This document shows positions 23,346 through 32,840 of a stretch of DNA of 64,000 nucleotides, piece by piece. Positions within the stretch are counted from its first letter, which is position 1. Each line of letters opens with the position of its first letter. The position numbers and the translations under genes were made by a program. Source of the stretch: Halictus rubicundus (Eukaryota > Arthropoda > Insecta > Hymenoptera > Halictidae); assembly GCF_050948215.1 (NCBI RefSeq), contig NC_135164.1, positions 1,617,116-1,681,115 on the forward strand, in the 5' to 3' direction. The notes under the pieces were generated by a model. That model was not told the origin of the DNA. It searched no databases and saw nothing but the letters and a program-made list of their open reading frames with translations.

Positions 23346-23619
23346 ATTCGAAATTGTATTCGAAGCTCGGATAGCCGACCTTTTTGTCCGACGTTGCCAA
23401 GCCATAATACGTAAATACGTACCACGGTACAATGACTACCATTAATAATCGAACACTTTCTATCGTTTAAACTTTAAACGCTTGTTACGAGTCAGGGCTG
23501 CGAGCAACGCGAGAGGCCGGCGAAGGGTTGTTACCCCAGGAATATGGTTTCTATTATTAGTTAATATTGAAATCTTTGTTGATTTGAATCCAAGATTGGT
23601 TAGCCTCGTAACTTATATA
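23346..23619. other. Unassigned sequence left of the mariner element
   Basis: No gene recognised; joins the TTCGAA-rich sequence to the mariner terminus. Confidence 0.35.
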
Positions 23620-24224
23620 CAGGGTGAGTCACCAAACGTTAGCACCTCAAATATCTTTGTTGTTTCTAAAGATACGTAAAATATGGTAAGGACAAAGTTG
23701 TATGGTACAATGGGGCTGACACGATGTAAAAGAAATTTTTGTTTTTGTCATTTTTTTGGAGATATCAAGGTCACCTTGACTTTTTTTTAAATGGAACCAC
23801 CCTTTTTTAAACACCTACAATGATAGTCCCTTTCATTAGGAATTCAGTGACTATAATTAGTCCAAGGTGGACTTCCGTTTCCGGTCGCATGAGTGATTGA
23901 GGTGCGAAAAAGAGTGTACGGAAACTTAGGGTGAAAGTGGTGAGAGAAAGAGGTGTGTGGGGAGAAAGTGTGTGGAGAAGGGTGTCTGGAGGTTAGGGTC
24001 AGGTGTTAGAGAAAGGGATAAGGGCGGGATAGTGAGATAGAGAGCATTGGTGGAAGGATAAAGTGAGTGAGAGAGAGGTTAGGTCCGGGTGACGGCAGAG
24101 GGGAGTGCGCAGGACTACAGCTGGAAGGAGTGGAAGGTAGCGCGATCTAGCGGGAGAAGAATAACTCAAGGAGGCGGGAAATTTGAAAAGAGAGACAATT
24201 ACAAAGTAGGAAAGGGCAGAAGAA

Positions 24225-25301
24225 ATGAGTGAGAGAGGGGATGAAGAAAAGGGGGTTGGGAAAATAGAGGAGGGGGCGGGAAAAGGAAGAGTAGGAAGGA
24301 TGATGAAGGATGAGAGGTTAGAACGGTGGTTTAGTCTAGATAATTTGGGGAATGTGGAAAGTGTGGGGAAAAAGAGGAGCAGAGAGGAATTGTTAGGAGA
24401 GGGGAGGGACGAAAGAGGAATGTTTAAAAGAAGTGACAAAACAAAAAGATCGCCAGAGAAGGGAAAGGAGGAGGCGGGGACAGAAGTTAGGAAGATAGAG
24501 GAAGTAATAAGAGGGCTAATAGGGGAAGTCGAGAGGATGAAGGAAAGGTTGAGGGAGGAAGGGGAAAGGTGGATGGAGGAGTGGAGGAATGAAAGGGAGA
24601 GATGGAGGGAAGAAAGGAAGGAAGAGAGAAAGGAGGAGGAAAAAAGATGGGAAAGGATAGAAAAATGGTTAGAAAGAATAGAAGGAAGGGTAGAGGAGAT
24701 AGAAAGAAGGGAAGAGGAAGAGGAAGAGAGGAGTAAAGGGGGAGAAGGAGGGATAGGGAGGGAAATGTTAGAGGAAAATAAGAGAAGAATTAGGAGAATA
24801 GAGGTATTACAAGATAGGAAGGAAAGGGAAGAGAAGCGGAAGAACATTATAATAAAAAAGATACAGTTAGAGGGAAAGGATGTGAAGGAGGAAGTAAAAA
24901 GGGTGTGGGAATTAGTGGGGGTGAAGGAAGAGGGGATAGAAGAAGTAAGGAAGATAGGGAAAGAAGGAAAAGATGGGTGTGGGATGGTGCTAGTTAAAAT
25001 GGCGAATTTAGAACAGAAAAGGATAGTAATGGACAGAAGGAGGTTACTCAAGGGAAGGAAAGAATGGCTGGATGATGATTTAACAGAGGAAGAAAGGAGA
25101 GCAAAATGGAAAATAGAAAGGGAAGCGGAGAAGGAAAGAGAGAGGGGAATGCATGTACAGATAGGGTACATGAGAATGTGGGTAAATGGAAGAATGAAGA
25201 GATGGAATGAGATAGAGGAAGTGTGGTATGGAGAACAGGGAAACGGGAAGAGGGAGAAGGGAGAGGAGGGGGAAAAAGGGGGAAAGCAAGGTACAAAATA
25301 A
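24225..25301 (+). CDS. LINE ORF1 protein (coiled coil + RRM-like)
   Basis: 358 aa, very rich in Glu, Arg, Lys and Gly. Residues about 85-205 are heptad-like E/R/K sequence (coiled coil, trimerisation by analogy). Residues about 207-285 read as an RRM-like RNA-binding domain (RKNIIIKKIQLEG, then VRKIGKEGK and VLVKMANLEQKRIVM). Residues 286-340 (RRRLLKGRKEWLDDDLTEEE) resemble the C-terminal domain of L1-type ORF1p. No CCHC zinc knuckle, unlike Jockey or R1 ORF1. By family knowledge the protein would coat LINE RNA as an RNP and act as a chaperone. It overlaps ORF2 by 79 bases in another frame. The domain reading is from pattern only. Confidence 0.8.
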   Translation: MSERGDEEKGVGKIEEGAGKGRVGRMMKDERLERWFSLDNLGNVESVGKKRSREELLGEGRDERGMFKRSDKTKRSPEKGKEEAGTEVRKIEEVIRGLIGEVERMKERLREEGERWMEEWRNERERWREERKEERKEEEKRWERIEKWLERIEGRVEEIERREEEEEERSKGGEGGIGREMLEENKRRIRRIEVLQDRKEREEKRKNIIIKKIQLEGKDVKEEVKRVWELVGVKEEGIEEVRKIGKEGKDGCGMVLVKMANLEQKRIVMDRRRLLKGRKEWLDDDLTEEERRAKWKIEREAEKERERGMHVQIGYMRMWVNGRMKRWNEIEEVWYGEQGNGKREKGEEGEKGGKQGTK

Positions 25302-28300
25302 CCTTCTGGAATGTGGCAGGATTAAGGAATAAGGACACGGAATTCTGGAAAGGGTTAGAGGGGTGGGACATAATAGTATTAATGGAAACGTGGATCGAGG
25401 AAAGGGGGTGGAGCGGGGTAAGGAGAAGGCTACCAAAGGGGTACATATGGGAAACGCAGTGGGCAAGAAGAGTAGAAAAAAGGGGAAGGGCAATGGGGGG
25501 CATGATAATAGGAGTAAGGAAAGAGATCGAGAGGGAAAGGGAGGAGGGAGGAGATGAAGAAGGTATGATGACGGTAAGGGTGAAGATAGGCGAGAAATGG
25601 TGGAGGGTTGTAGGGGTTTACGTAAACGGAGATCTGGAAAGAAAGTTGGAAAAAATGGGGCAATGGACAGAAGAAAGAGGGATCCGGGAAAGAGTAATTA
25701 TAGGGGGGGACTTCAATGCTAGGACGGGAAGAGAAGGGGGGGAGGAAGTGGGAGAGGAGGAAGAAGGGGAAAGAGGGGAAGGGAGTAGAAAGTCGAAGGA
25801 TGAGAAAATAAACGTAGAAGGGAGGAGGCTGATTAGATATCTAGGAGAGAGAGGATGGGGGATATTAAACGGTAGCACTAAAGGAGACGAGGCGGGAGAG
25901 TGGACATATGTAGGGGGGAAGGGGAACTCAGTAATAGATTATATTATAGGGAATGAGCAAACAAGGGAAGAGGTGGAAAGGATGGAAATAGGGGAACAGA
26001 TTGATTCGGATCACATGCCAGTGACGGTTTGGATAGAAGGAGTGAATAGAGGGGATCTTAAAAAGGAGGAAAAAGGGAAAGGAAGGGGGAATAAGGGGGG
26101 TCGCTGGTCAGAGGAAGAAATAAAGGGCTTCAAAGAAAGATTTGGGGCCTTTAGGGGAGGAGAGGAAGGAGTGGAGGAAGAGTGGAAAAGATTGAAGAAA
26201 AGAGTAGGAGAGGCGTTGGAGACGATGGGGAAGAAAGAGAGAAAAAAGAGGGGCGGATGGTGGGACGAGGAGTGTAGGGAAGGGAAAAGGAAAGTGAGAG
26301 AGGAACTAAGGGGATGGAGGAAGAAGGGAGGGGAGGGTAAGAAATTTAAGGAAGAGAAGAGAAGATATAAGGAGTTATGCGAAGAGAAGAAGAAGGTAGA
26401 GAGAGAGAGATGGGAAAGGATGGTGGAAGGACTAAAAAATGAGAGTCAGATATGGAAAGTGGTGAATATGGAAAGGAAGGGGGGAGCGAGGATAGACGAA
26501 AGGATAAAGATGAAACAGTGGGAAGAATATTTTAAAAAAGTATTAGGAGGAGTAGATAGGTGGGAAGGAAAGGAAGGGGCGGGTAGAAGTGAGAGGGATG
26601 GGGAGAGGAAGCTAGATAAGTCGGAGGTTAGTAGGGTGATTAGGGGTCTGAAGGAAGGGAAAGCTGCCGGGGGGGACGGTATACCGAATGAAGTTTGGAA
26701 ATATGGAGGGAATGAGATGGAAGAATGGTTATGGAGAGTCTGTGACAAGGTTTGGAGGGGGGAGGGATGGCCGGAAGACTGGAAGGAAGGGATAGTGGTG
26801 CCAATAGCCAAAAAGGGAGACAATAGTAAGGTGGAGAACTATAGAGGTATAACGCTCACACAGACAGCGTATAAAATATATGCTGCGGTATTGGCGGAGA
26901 GGATGAGAGAGGAGATAGAGAGAAAAGGGTTACTACCAGACAGTCAGGCAGGTTTTAGGAAGGGGATGGGGTGTATAGACAATGTGTATGTGTTAAATTA
27001 TTTGATAAATAGACAGGTTAGAAGGAAAACAAAAAAGTTGATCATTATGTTCATAGATTTAAAAGCGGCCTTCGACTCGGTAGACAGAGAAGTGCTAATG
27101 AGGGCAATGAGGAGGAGGGGGGTAAGGGAGGGGCTAGTGGAGAGGTGCGAGGAGCTGATGAAGGAGACGAAAAGTAAAGTCAGAGTGGGGGAGGAAGAAA
27201 GTAATTGCTTCTGGACGGTAAGGGGAGTGAGGCAAGGGTGTCCACTAAGCCCACTACTATTTACATTATTAATGGCAGATGTAGATGAAGAGTTGGAGAG
27301 GGGCGGATGGGGGGGGGGGGTAAAAGTAGGAGGGAAGAAAATTTATACGCTAGCATACGCTGATGACATAGCGATGCTGGCGGAGGATGAGGAGGGGATG
27401 AGAGGGATGATGGGGAAGATGGAGAGGTACCTGGATGAGAAAAAGCTGCAGTTAAATGCGGAGAAATCTAAAATAATGAGATGTAGGAAGGGCGGGGGGA
27501 GATGGAAAAAGATGAAGTGGAGGTGGAAGGACAGGGAAATTGAGGAAGTAAGGGAGTACAAGTACCTGGGATACGTGATAGCAAGGAATGGTGGACAGGA
27601 AGCGCAAGTGGAGGAAAGAGTGAGGAAAGGAGCAGCAATAATGGGGAAGGTGTGGGGGATAGGAAAAAGGAGGTTCGGCAAAGATTGGGGTAGGAGAGTA
27701 TGGCTTTTTGACAAATTGGTATGGTCGGTAATAAGTTATGGGGTGGAAATCTGGGGATGGAAAGAGAGGGAAGGCATGGAAAGGCTACAGGAGAGATATT
27801 TAAGGTGGGTCCTGGGAGTGGAAAGGACAACGCCGGGATACATGGTGAGGGAGGAAATGCAAAGGGAATTACTGAGGGGAAAGGCAGGACTGAGGGCATG
27901 GGGATACGAGAAAAAATTAGCGGAAGGGAAAGGGGGAAAGCTGGCACGATTATGTTGGGAAGAAATAAGAAGAAGGGATAGGGTGGGAGGGGTAAGAGAT
28001 GGGTGGGAAAAGGAGAGGTGGGAGTTCTTTAAGGAGAGGGGATGGTCGGGAGAGATAATAAATGAAATGATTGAGGAAGGAAGGGAGAAAATGAGCGAGG
28101 AAATAATTAAAAAGGAAAAGGAAAGACAAACAAAGGAAAGAAGGGGTAAGATAGAGGAGTCAAAGTCAAACAAGTGGTATGGGATGGTGAAAGGGGAGGG
28201 ACTGCCGGGGTACCTTAAGAAAGGATGGGGGGAAAGTAGATGGAAAAGAGTGGCGAGATTTAGGTTAGGATGCGAGATGAGAGGAGAGTGGTACTGGATG

Positions 28301-28546
28301 AATGAGGAGCGGAAAGCGTGTAGAGTGTGCGGATGGGAGAATGAGACGTGGGAGCATGTGTGGGAAGTATGCATGAGGCTGGATGAGGAAAAAGGGTGGC
28401 AGGAGAGAATGTGGGAGGTGTTGGAAGATGAGGGAGGAGGTGAGGAATGGATGAGAAGAGTGGAAGAGTGGAGAGAGGGGAGAAAGGAAAAGAGAGGAGT
28501 GGGAGATGAGCGAACGGAAGGGGAGGTCCAAAGGGTAGGGGGGTAA
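25223..28546 (+). CDS. LINE ORF2: AP-like endonuclease and reverse transcriptase
   Basis: 1107 aa. Residues about 24-270 are an APE-type endonuclease: KITFWNVAGLRNKD, METWI, GGDFNART and SDHMPVTVW. Reverse transcriptase follows at about 480-770: WKEGIVVPIAKKGD, YRGITLTQTAYKIYA, DSQAGFRKGMGCIDNV, FIDLKAAFDSVD, RQGCPLSPLLFTLL, catalytic YADDIAML and YLGYVI. Near the C-terminus is CRVCGWENETWEHVWEVC, a CX2CX8HX4C knuckle. I see no RNase H. The enzyme nicks target DNA and primes reverse transcription on it. The start at 25223 is the first ATG-like position in the overlap with ORF1; translation by reinitiation or frameshift is possible. Motifs are complete, so activity is plausible. Clade not assigned. 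Confidence 0.93.
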   Translation: MVWRTGKREEGEGRGGGKRGKARYKITFWNVAGLRNKDTEFWKGLEGWDIIVLMETWIEERGWSGVRRRLPKGYIWETQWARRVEKRGRAMGGMIIGVRKEIEREREEGGDEEGMMTVRVKIGEKWWRVVGVYVNGDLERKLEKMGQWTEERGIRERVIIGGDFNARTGREGGEEVGEEEEGERGEGSRKSKDEKINVEGRRLIRYLGERGWGILNGSTKGDEAGEWTYVGGKGNSVIDYIIGNEQTREEVERMEIGEQIDSDHMPVTVWIEGVNRGDLKKEEKGKGRGNKGGRWSEEEIKGFKERFGAFRGGEEGVEEEWKRLKKRVGEALETMGKKERKKRGGWWDEECREGKRKVREELRGWRKKGGEGKKFKEEKRRYKELCEEKKKVERERWERMVEGLKNESQIWKVVNMERKGGARIDERIKMKQWEEYFKKVLGGVDRWEGKEGAGRSERDGERKLDKSEVSRVIRGLKEGKAAGGDGIPNEVWKYGGNEMEEWLWRVCDKVWRGEGWPEDWKEGIVVPIAKKGDNSKVENYRGITLTQTAYKIYAAVLAERMREEIERKGLLPDSQAGFRKGMGCIDNVYVLNYLINRQVRRKTKKLIIMFIDLKAAFDSVDREVLMRAMRRRGVREGLVERCEELMKETKSKVRVGEEESNCFWTVRGVRQGCPLSPLLFTLLMADVDEELERGGWGGGVKVGGKKIYTLAYADDIAMLAEDEEGMRGMMGKMERYLDEKKLQLNAEKSKIMRCRKGGGRWKKMKWRWKDREIEEVREYKYLGYVIARNGGQEAQVEERVRKGAAIMGKVWGIGKRRFGKDWGRRVWLFDKLVWSVISYGVEIWGWKEREGMERLQERYLRWVLGVERTTPGYMVREEMQRELLRGKAGLRAWGYEKKLAEGKGGKLARLCWEEIRRRDRVGGVRDGWEKERWEFFKERGWSGEIINEMIEEGREKMSEEIIKKEKERQTKERRGKIEESKSNKWYGMVKGEGLPGYLKKGWGESRWKRVARFRLGCEMRGEWYWMNEERKACRVCGWENETWEHVWEVCMRLDEEKGWQERMWEVLEDEGGGEEWMRRVEEWREGRKEKRGVGDERTEGEVQRVGG

Positions 28547-28951
28547 ATATAAGATTAGCAAATAAGGTCTTTTGTATATACAATTTTCTCTCTCTGTCTC
28601 TCTACATAGCATTATATAGGTCATAAGCATAGATAAGTAATGTATAAGCTAGGTTAAGATATAAATATAAGGTCTATTGTATATAAACTCTCTTTTCTAG
28701 CTATATAGTATATAAGTTTAGGTTAGGATAAGTATAAGTATAAGTTAGGTTAAGTTAGATTAAGATAGATAAGGTATAAGTTAGGATAAGCGAAGATGGA
28801 AGGGCGGCGATAGAAGGAGATGGTGTAAAGGAAAAAGGATTGTAACCCTTAGGGGAGGCAAAATAAAAGTATATAATTAGTCCAAGGTCATTCAAGGTCA
28901 AGGACAGAAAAAACGTGTAAAACTAAAATATGGAAGCAGAATACCTGTATT

Positions 28952-30031
28952 TTATAAATGTTCGAAATGATGGCCGTCTGCGTCGATACATTGTTGTAAA
29001 CGAGCTCTGAAGGAATGTTGAACTCTGATAAGTGTATCCGACGTGATATTCGTACATGTTGTGATGATACGCTGACGCATATCTTCAACTGTTGTTGGAG
29101 CATCCGTGTACACGGTCTCTTTTAGCAGACCCCATAAAAAGAAATCCAGTGGATTTAAATCAGGCGAACGTGCTGGCCATGAAACTGTTCCGCCTCGTCC
29201 AATCCATCGGTTTGGATATCGAGAATCCAACGATTCTCTTGCTACTCGTGCATAATGAGCAGGACAACCGTCATGTTGGTACCACATAGGGACATCTTCT
29301 AATAAAATTGGCAGATCTTCTTGCAAAAATTGAGCGTATTTCTGTCCCGTCATCATTCCGTTAACGAAATATGGTCCAATTACTTTGTCGTTCAAAATAC
29401 CACAACACACGTTTACGCTCCATTGTCTTTGATGATCAATTTCTCGCAGCCAGTGCGGATTATCCACAGACCAATAATGGGCGTTCCGTAGATTAATTGA
29501 GCCATGATTAGTAAATGTTGCTTCGTCCGTAAACAAGACATTAGAAAAAAATGAATGATTTTGAAGCAATCCTCATTGACAAAAGTTAATTCTATTTTGA
29601 AAATCATTCCCGTGCAATTCTTGATGGAGCGATATGTGGAACGGATGAAATTTATGTCGGGCCAGAATTCGTATTACGCTACTTTGACTTATGCCTGCTT
29701 CCCCGGCAATTTTTCTCGTACTCACGTGAGGATTGACAGCTATAACTGCTAAAATATTAATTTCATTGTCTTCATTAGTCGTGGGATTCTTCCGTTTGTA
29801 CTGCCTTGCATGTACACTTCCAGTACTTCGAAACAACCTGTACGTATTAGTGAAAGTATGTCTAGAAGGAGTGTTTCGCTCGGGGTACCTTTCTTCATAA
29901 AGTAGTCGCACTGCATTTTTTCTACATTCACAGTAAATCGTGATCATATCACACTTTTCAGTCATCGAATATAACATAGCGGAATCGCGTTTGGAAACAT
30001 ACTGATAGTAAATAAGAATGCTGAATAACAT
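28952..30031 (-). pseudogene. Mariner/rosa-like transposase with one in-frame stop
   Basis: The minus-strand reading frame is continuous from about 30031 to 28952 except for one TGA at 29573-29575. Before the stop: helix-turn-helix region (CRKNAVRLLYEERYPERNTP, then STRKIAGEAGISQSSVIRIL) and HPFHISLHQELHGNDF. After it: FTDEATFTNHG (first catalytic Asp), SVNVCCGILNDKVIGPYF, QHDGCPAHYAR (second Asp), RWIGRGGTVSWPARSPDLNP and LDFFLWG (third Asp). Forty-one residues lie between the second and third Asp, so DD41D. Length is about 350 aa, normal for the family. Possible starts are Met codons at 30031 or slightly inside; the family-like region begins near the internal MLYSM. The single stop makes it a recent pseudogene or readthrough-dependent. 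Confidence 0.88.
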
Positions 30032-30414
30032 TGAAGGACCTTAGTATGTTTACTTTAACTACGACCATAGTATGTTTACTATTTCCCACAAGTCTCAACC
30101 GTGATAAACGTATTCTGCTTCCATATTTTAGTTTTATACGTTTTTTCTGTCCTTGACCTTGAATGACCTTGGACTAATTATAGTCACTGAATTCTTAATG
30201 AAAGGGACTATCATTGTAGGTGTTTAAAAAAGGGTGGTTCCATTTAAAAAAGTCAAGGTGACCGTGATATCTCCAGAAAAATGACATAAAAACAAAATTT
30301 CTTTGCATCGTGTCAGCCCCATTGTACCATTCAACTTTGTCCTTACCATATTTTACGTATCTTTAGAAACAACAAAGATATTTGAGGTGCTAACGTTTGG
30401 TGACTCACCCTGTA

Positions 30415-32127
30415 TATATGTAGATCATCAATACTTAAAAACTCATTGTACCAACGACCACGGGCACTACATTTGTAAAAGAAACGGACCTAACCATAGC
30501 GCTGCAAATGCACAAGATTGTAAATCTTCCCTCCTACACAATAGGTTCAACAAAAATTGTAGATTCAGTATCTTCCTCATCAACGACGTATTCTATGTAC
30601 CAAACTAGGTTCATAAACTTAACACAAAATTTAACATTGTAAATCTCGACGACATTCGAGATACGCTTGTCACGTCCGGTGGTTTGATCGCTCATGAATA
30701 AGACAAATAAAACTTCAAATAAAAATTATGCCACGCGAGGAGAGAAGAATAAATAAGATTAAGATAAGCCTTAAGATTCTAGGAAGTAAGACGGTGTCAT
30801 GTCCGGTGATTCGACCGCTTAAGAATCAAACGAATAAAACTTCAGACAAAGAATTATTATGAACTATTGTTGAAACCCAATAATGTCACGCAAGGAGAAG
30901 GAAATAAATAGGATTAGGATAGGCGTTAAAATTTCTAGAAAATTAGATAGCGAACAAAACAATTCCAATTATCCTCCTGCGAGAGACGCAGCAAAGATCG
31001 ATGTCACCCCGAAAAATAAACAGAAAGTGTGTCCAGTTGCGCCAAGTTCCAAGAAGGCACACTAATCCCATGGTAAGAATGACGCGCATTAGATAAAAGA
31101 TCAAATCATCCTATTGAAACAATGGACTGTCCATCCTATAAAAGGGAACCAATACTTCAAAGACCAATCATTCTGTCATAAAGTTTAGACCGGACCAGTC
31201 CGTTATAGTGTCAATTTCAGTTTTAATAAAGTTTTTAATAAAGTTCAAATTCAGTGAAAGTTTTATAAAGTTCAAAACCAGTGATAATTGGAATTGGTGA
31301 AAGCTGCAACCTGCGACCTGCGAACCGCAGCAACTGCGATTAGCGGTATTCCCGACCTGCGGTAACCGCGATCTACGGAACCTGCGACTTGTGGACTTGC
31401 GGTGTCCACACCACGAAGCGAACACAACAACTCGGTAAATTAACATTACTATTATTGAACGAAATATTTGTAAGCTATCTAGTTTATGCGTTAACTACAC
31501 ATAATCTCTATTTGTCAAATCATGTTTAAAACTTCTGATTCAGCACCTAATTTTGAATAAATCAATAATTTTGTTTGTTTTGGAAAATAAGAATACAAGT
31601 TATTTAAACAATCCTCAATTTCCCGAACCGTAGCCGGTGAATGCAGGTAGGTTCAAAACTGCGTCCTATCTCATAAAAATCATAATCCGTCATACCTGGG
31701 ACGTAACACGCTGCCACAAGCACCTACTCTCACACGAACATACACCGATTTCGAAATTTCACTAGATAGCCTAGACAATAAAATGAGCAAGTTCCGAAAT
31801 ATGAAACGCATCATAACGTGGACGTCAACCGGATGGTCCATACTCCAATGGACAGGATACACCGGCATCGCAGTTTGTTTCATCTACGGGCTCAACAAAT
31901 GTGGGGCCCTCCACCTGCTCAAGACCTGCGGAGGACTGACCCTAAACATTTGCTGCATCTCCAGCAAAGCCACCATCGAAGGCGACAGACGACAAACAAC
32001 AATCTCGACTGCTCCACCAGAAGACGAAGACTTCTTCAGACCCGTACATAGAACCCCAACCGTGAAATTCCAAGAACCAACCATTAGACTCATAGAGAGA
32101 CCCAAGCGCGTTAAATTTACAAAATAG
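30415..32127 (+). pseudogene. env: Env-like glycoprotein 3' part of an LTR element, split by a solo LTR
   Basis: Two segments of one reading direction. 30415-30667 shows a Cys-rich ectodomain-like stretch (HCTNDHGHYICKRNG, CRFSIF) with a stop at 30606. 31709-32127 holds the open frame 31783-32127 (114 aa): a hydrophobic segment ILQWTGYTGIAVCFIYGL followed by a Cys-rich juxtamembrane stretch and a basic/acidic tail ending RVKFTK. A solo LTR (30668-31708) separates them, and the 4-bp duplication CGCT accounts for the join. The position directly upstream of a polypurine tract and LTR is that of env in insect Gypsy or BEL elements. The upstream part is lost or was never here. Identification as Env rests on position, the hydrophobic anchor and cysteines, so it is moderate. 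Confidence 0.5.
30668..31708 (+). repeat. Solo LTR (1041 bp), 4-bp target duplication CGCT
   Basis: Starts TGTCACGTCC, ends GGACGTAACA (inverted TGTYACGTCC), and is flanked by CGCT on both sides. Orientation: TATAAAAGGGAACC at about 31137 and AATAAA-type signals at about 31555. The 5' end carries a diverged tandem duplication of about 130 bp (30668 and 30797). Gypsy-type by duplication length. Confidence 0.8.
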
Positions 32128-32150
32128 TTTTTCAGGGGGAAAAACAGTCT

Positions 32151-32163
32151 AAAAAGGGGGGAA
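32151..32163 (+). other. Polypurine tract of the env-bearing LTR element
   Basis: aaaaaggggggaa lies immediately before the TGTGACAC start of the 3' LTR. Confidence 0.75.
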
Positions 32164-32312
32164 TGTGACACCCTAATCTCAACCAGAACCTATATTTCAT
32201 ATAGGAACACTTGGTCGTAAGATTAGGAAGACCACCCGCTTTTCCTCTGAAACTATTTCTATATGAGATAAGGAAAAGCGCCCCTTTTTCCTCCGATAAG
32301 ATAAGAACACTC
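32164..32312 (+). repeat. 3' LTR of the env-bearing element, first part
   Basis: Begins TGTGACACCC after the polypurine tract. After 149 bases it is interrupted by the nested 24.6-kb insertion and resumes at 56938. Both parts share the gataagataagGAACACTCC-type U3 motif, which proves continuity. Confidence 0.75.
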
Positions 32313-32438
32313 CCCAGATAGCACGCGACGTCTTAAAGACGTCTGTTTTACGTCCATTTTTGGTCTGAACGTCTTACGTCCCAAAAAGACGTCTTTAGGA
32401 CGTCTTTCCTGAGACGTCGTTTTTACGTCCGAAATAAC

Positions 32439-32473
32439 TGTGAAAAGATGAATACATTTATCTTGTACGAATG

Positions 32474-32530
<57 letters not shown>

Positions 32531-32733
32531 TAGGCACTCACTCCAGAGCATCGCGGAATGGAGCGTGTACGCATATCGGAGCGAAAAACAAGCGTATGGG
32601 TAACAGGAAAGAAACGCGGAGGACACGAGGTTGTAGTCGTTGTGTAGAGACAGAAGTATGTGTAGCGCCAAAGATTATTCTCATTAAATAACTATTCTAT
32701 TATTCTCATTAAATAACTATTATATTGTTAACA
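32439..32733 (+). repeat. Copia 5' LTR (295 bp)
   Basis: TGTGAAAAGATG...TTGTTAACA, nearly identical to 48230-48537. It contains a (GA)n run of about 50 bases (32475-32526) whose length differs between the two LTRs, and a duplicated ATTCTCATTAAATAACTATT near the 3' end. Flanks are ataac/ataag, a 5-bp duplication with one mismatch. Near-identity of the LTRs suggests a fairly recent insertion. Confidence 0.9.
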
Positions 32734-32751
32734 TGGTAGCAGTCCGTGGTT
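32734..32751 (+). other. Copia primer-binding site
   Basis: TGGTAGCAG directly follows the LTR, resembling the TGGTATCAGAGC-like initiator-Met PBS used by Copia elements. The match beyond the first nine bases is poor. Confidence 0.5.
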
Positions 32752-32840
32752 GTATAGTCCGCATGGTAACAGGCCGATGGTTGTGATTAACAATAGTGAG
32801 AACCGAGAATTGAAAAAGTTGCAGTTGGTCAAAGTTCAAT

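Larger units (their letters stand above)
23869..28871 (+). mobile_element. Full-length LINE (non-LTR retrotransposon), 5.0 kb
   Basis: Flanked by a perfect 17-bp duplication, tataattagtccaaggt, at 23852-23868 and 28872-28888; the same sequence is unbroken in the opposite mariner repeat, which confirms the insertion point. Contents: 5' UTR to 24224, ORF1, overlapping ORF2, and a 3' UTR (28547-28871) with TATAAG/TAGGTTAAG-type simple repeats ending GGCAAAATAAAAG. The sense strand is extremely purine-rich throughout both ORFs. No frameshift or stop interrupts either ORF, so it may be young. Confidence 0.92.
23620..30412 (-). mobile_element. Mariner (rosa-like, DD41D) element split by a LINE
   Basis: Ends CAGGGTGAGTCACCAAACG and its inverse, with TA at 23618-23619 and 30413-30414. 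The terminal inverted repeats are unusually long, about 250 bp each (23620-23868 and about 30142-30412), with few differences. The transposase is on the minus strand near the right end. A 5-kb LINE sits just inside the left repeat. Without it the element is about 1.8 kb. Confidence 0.9.

Noticed and set aside
23999..25171. 390-codon minus-strand Ser/Leu/Pro-rich frame
   Set aside because: Complement of the purine-rich LINE ORF1; every long minus frame over 24-28.6 kb is a composition shadow of ORF1 or ORF2.
31168..31446. 92-codon minus frame in the 30.7-31.7 kb LTR
   Set aside because: Inside a solo LTR; AT- and CTGCGA-type repeats create it.
32259..32671. Frames with Ser-Leu repeats on the minus strand (also at 48058-48475)
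   Set aside because: Produced by the (GA)n microsatellite inside the Copia LTRs.
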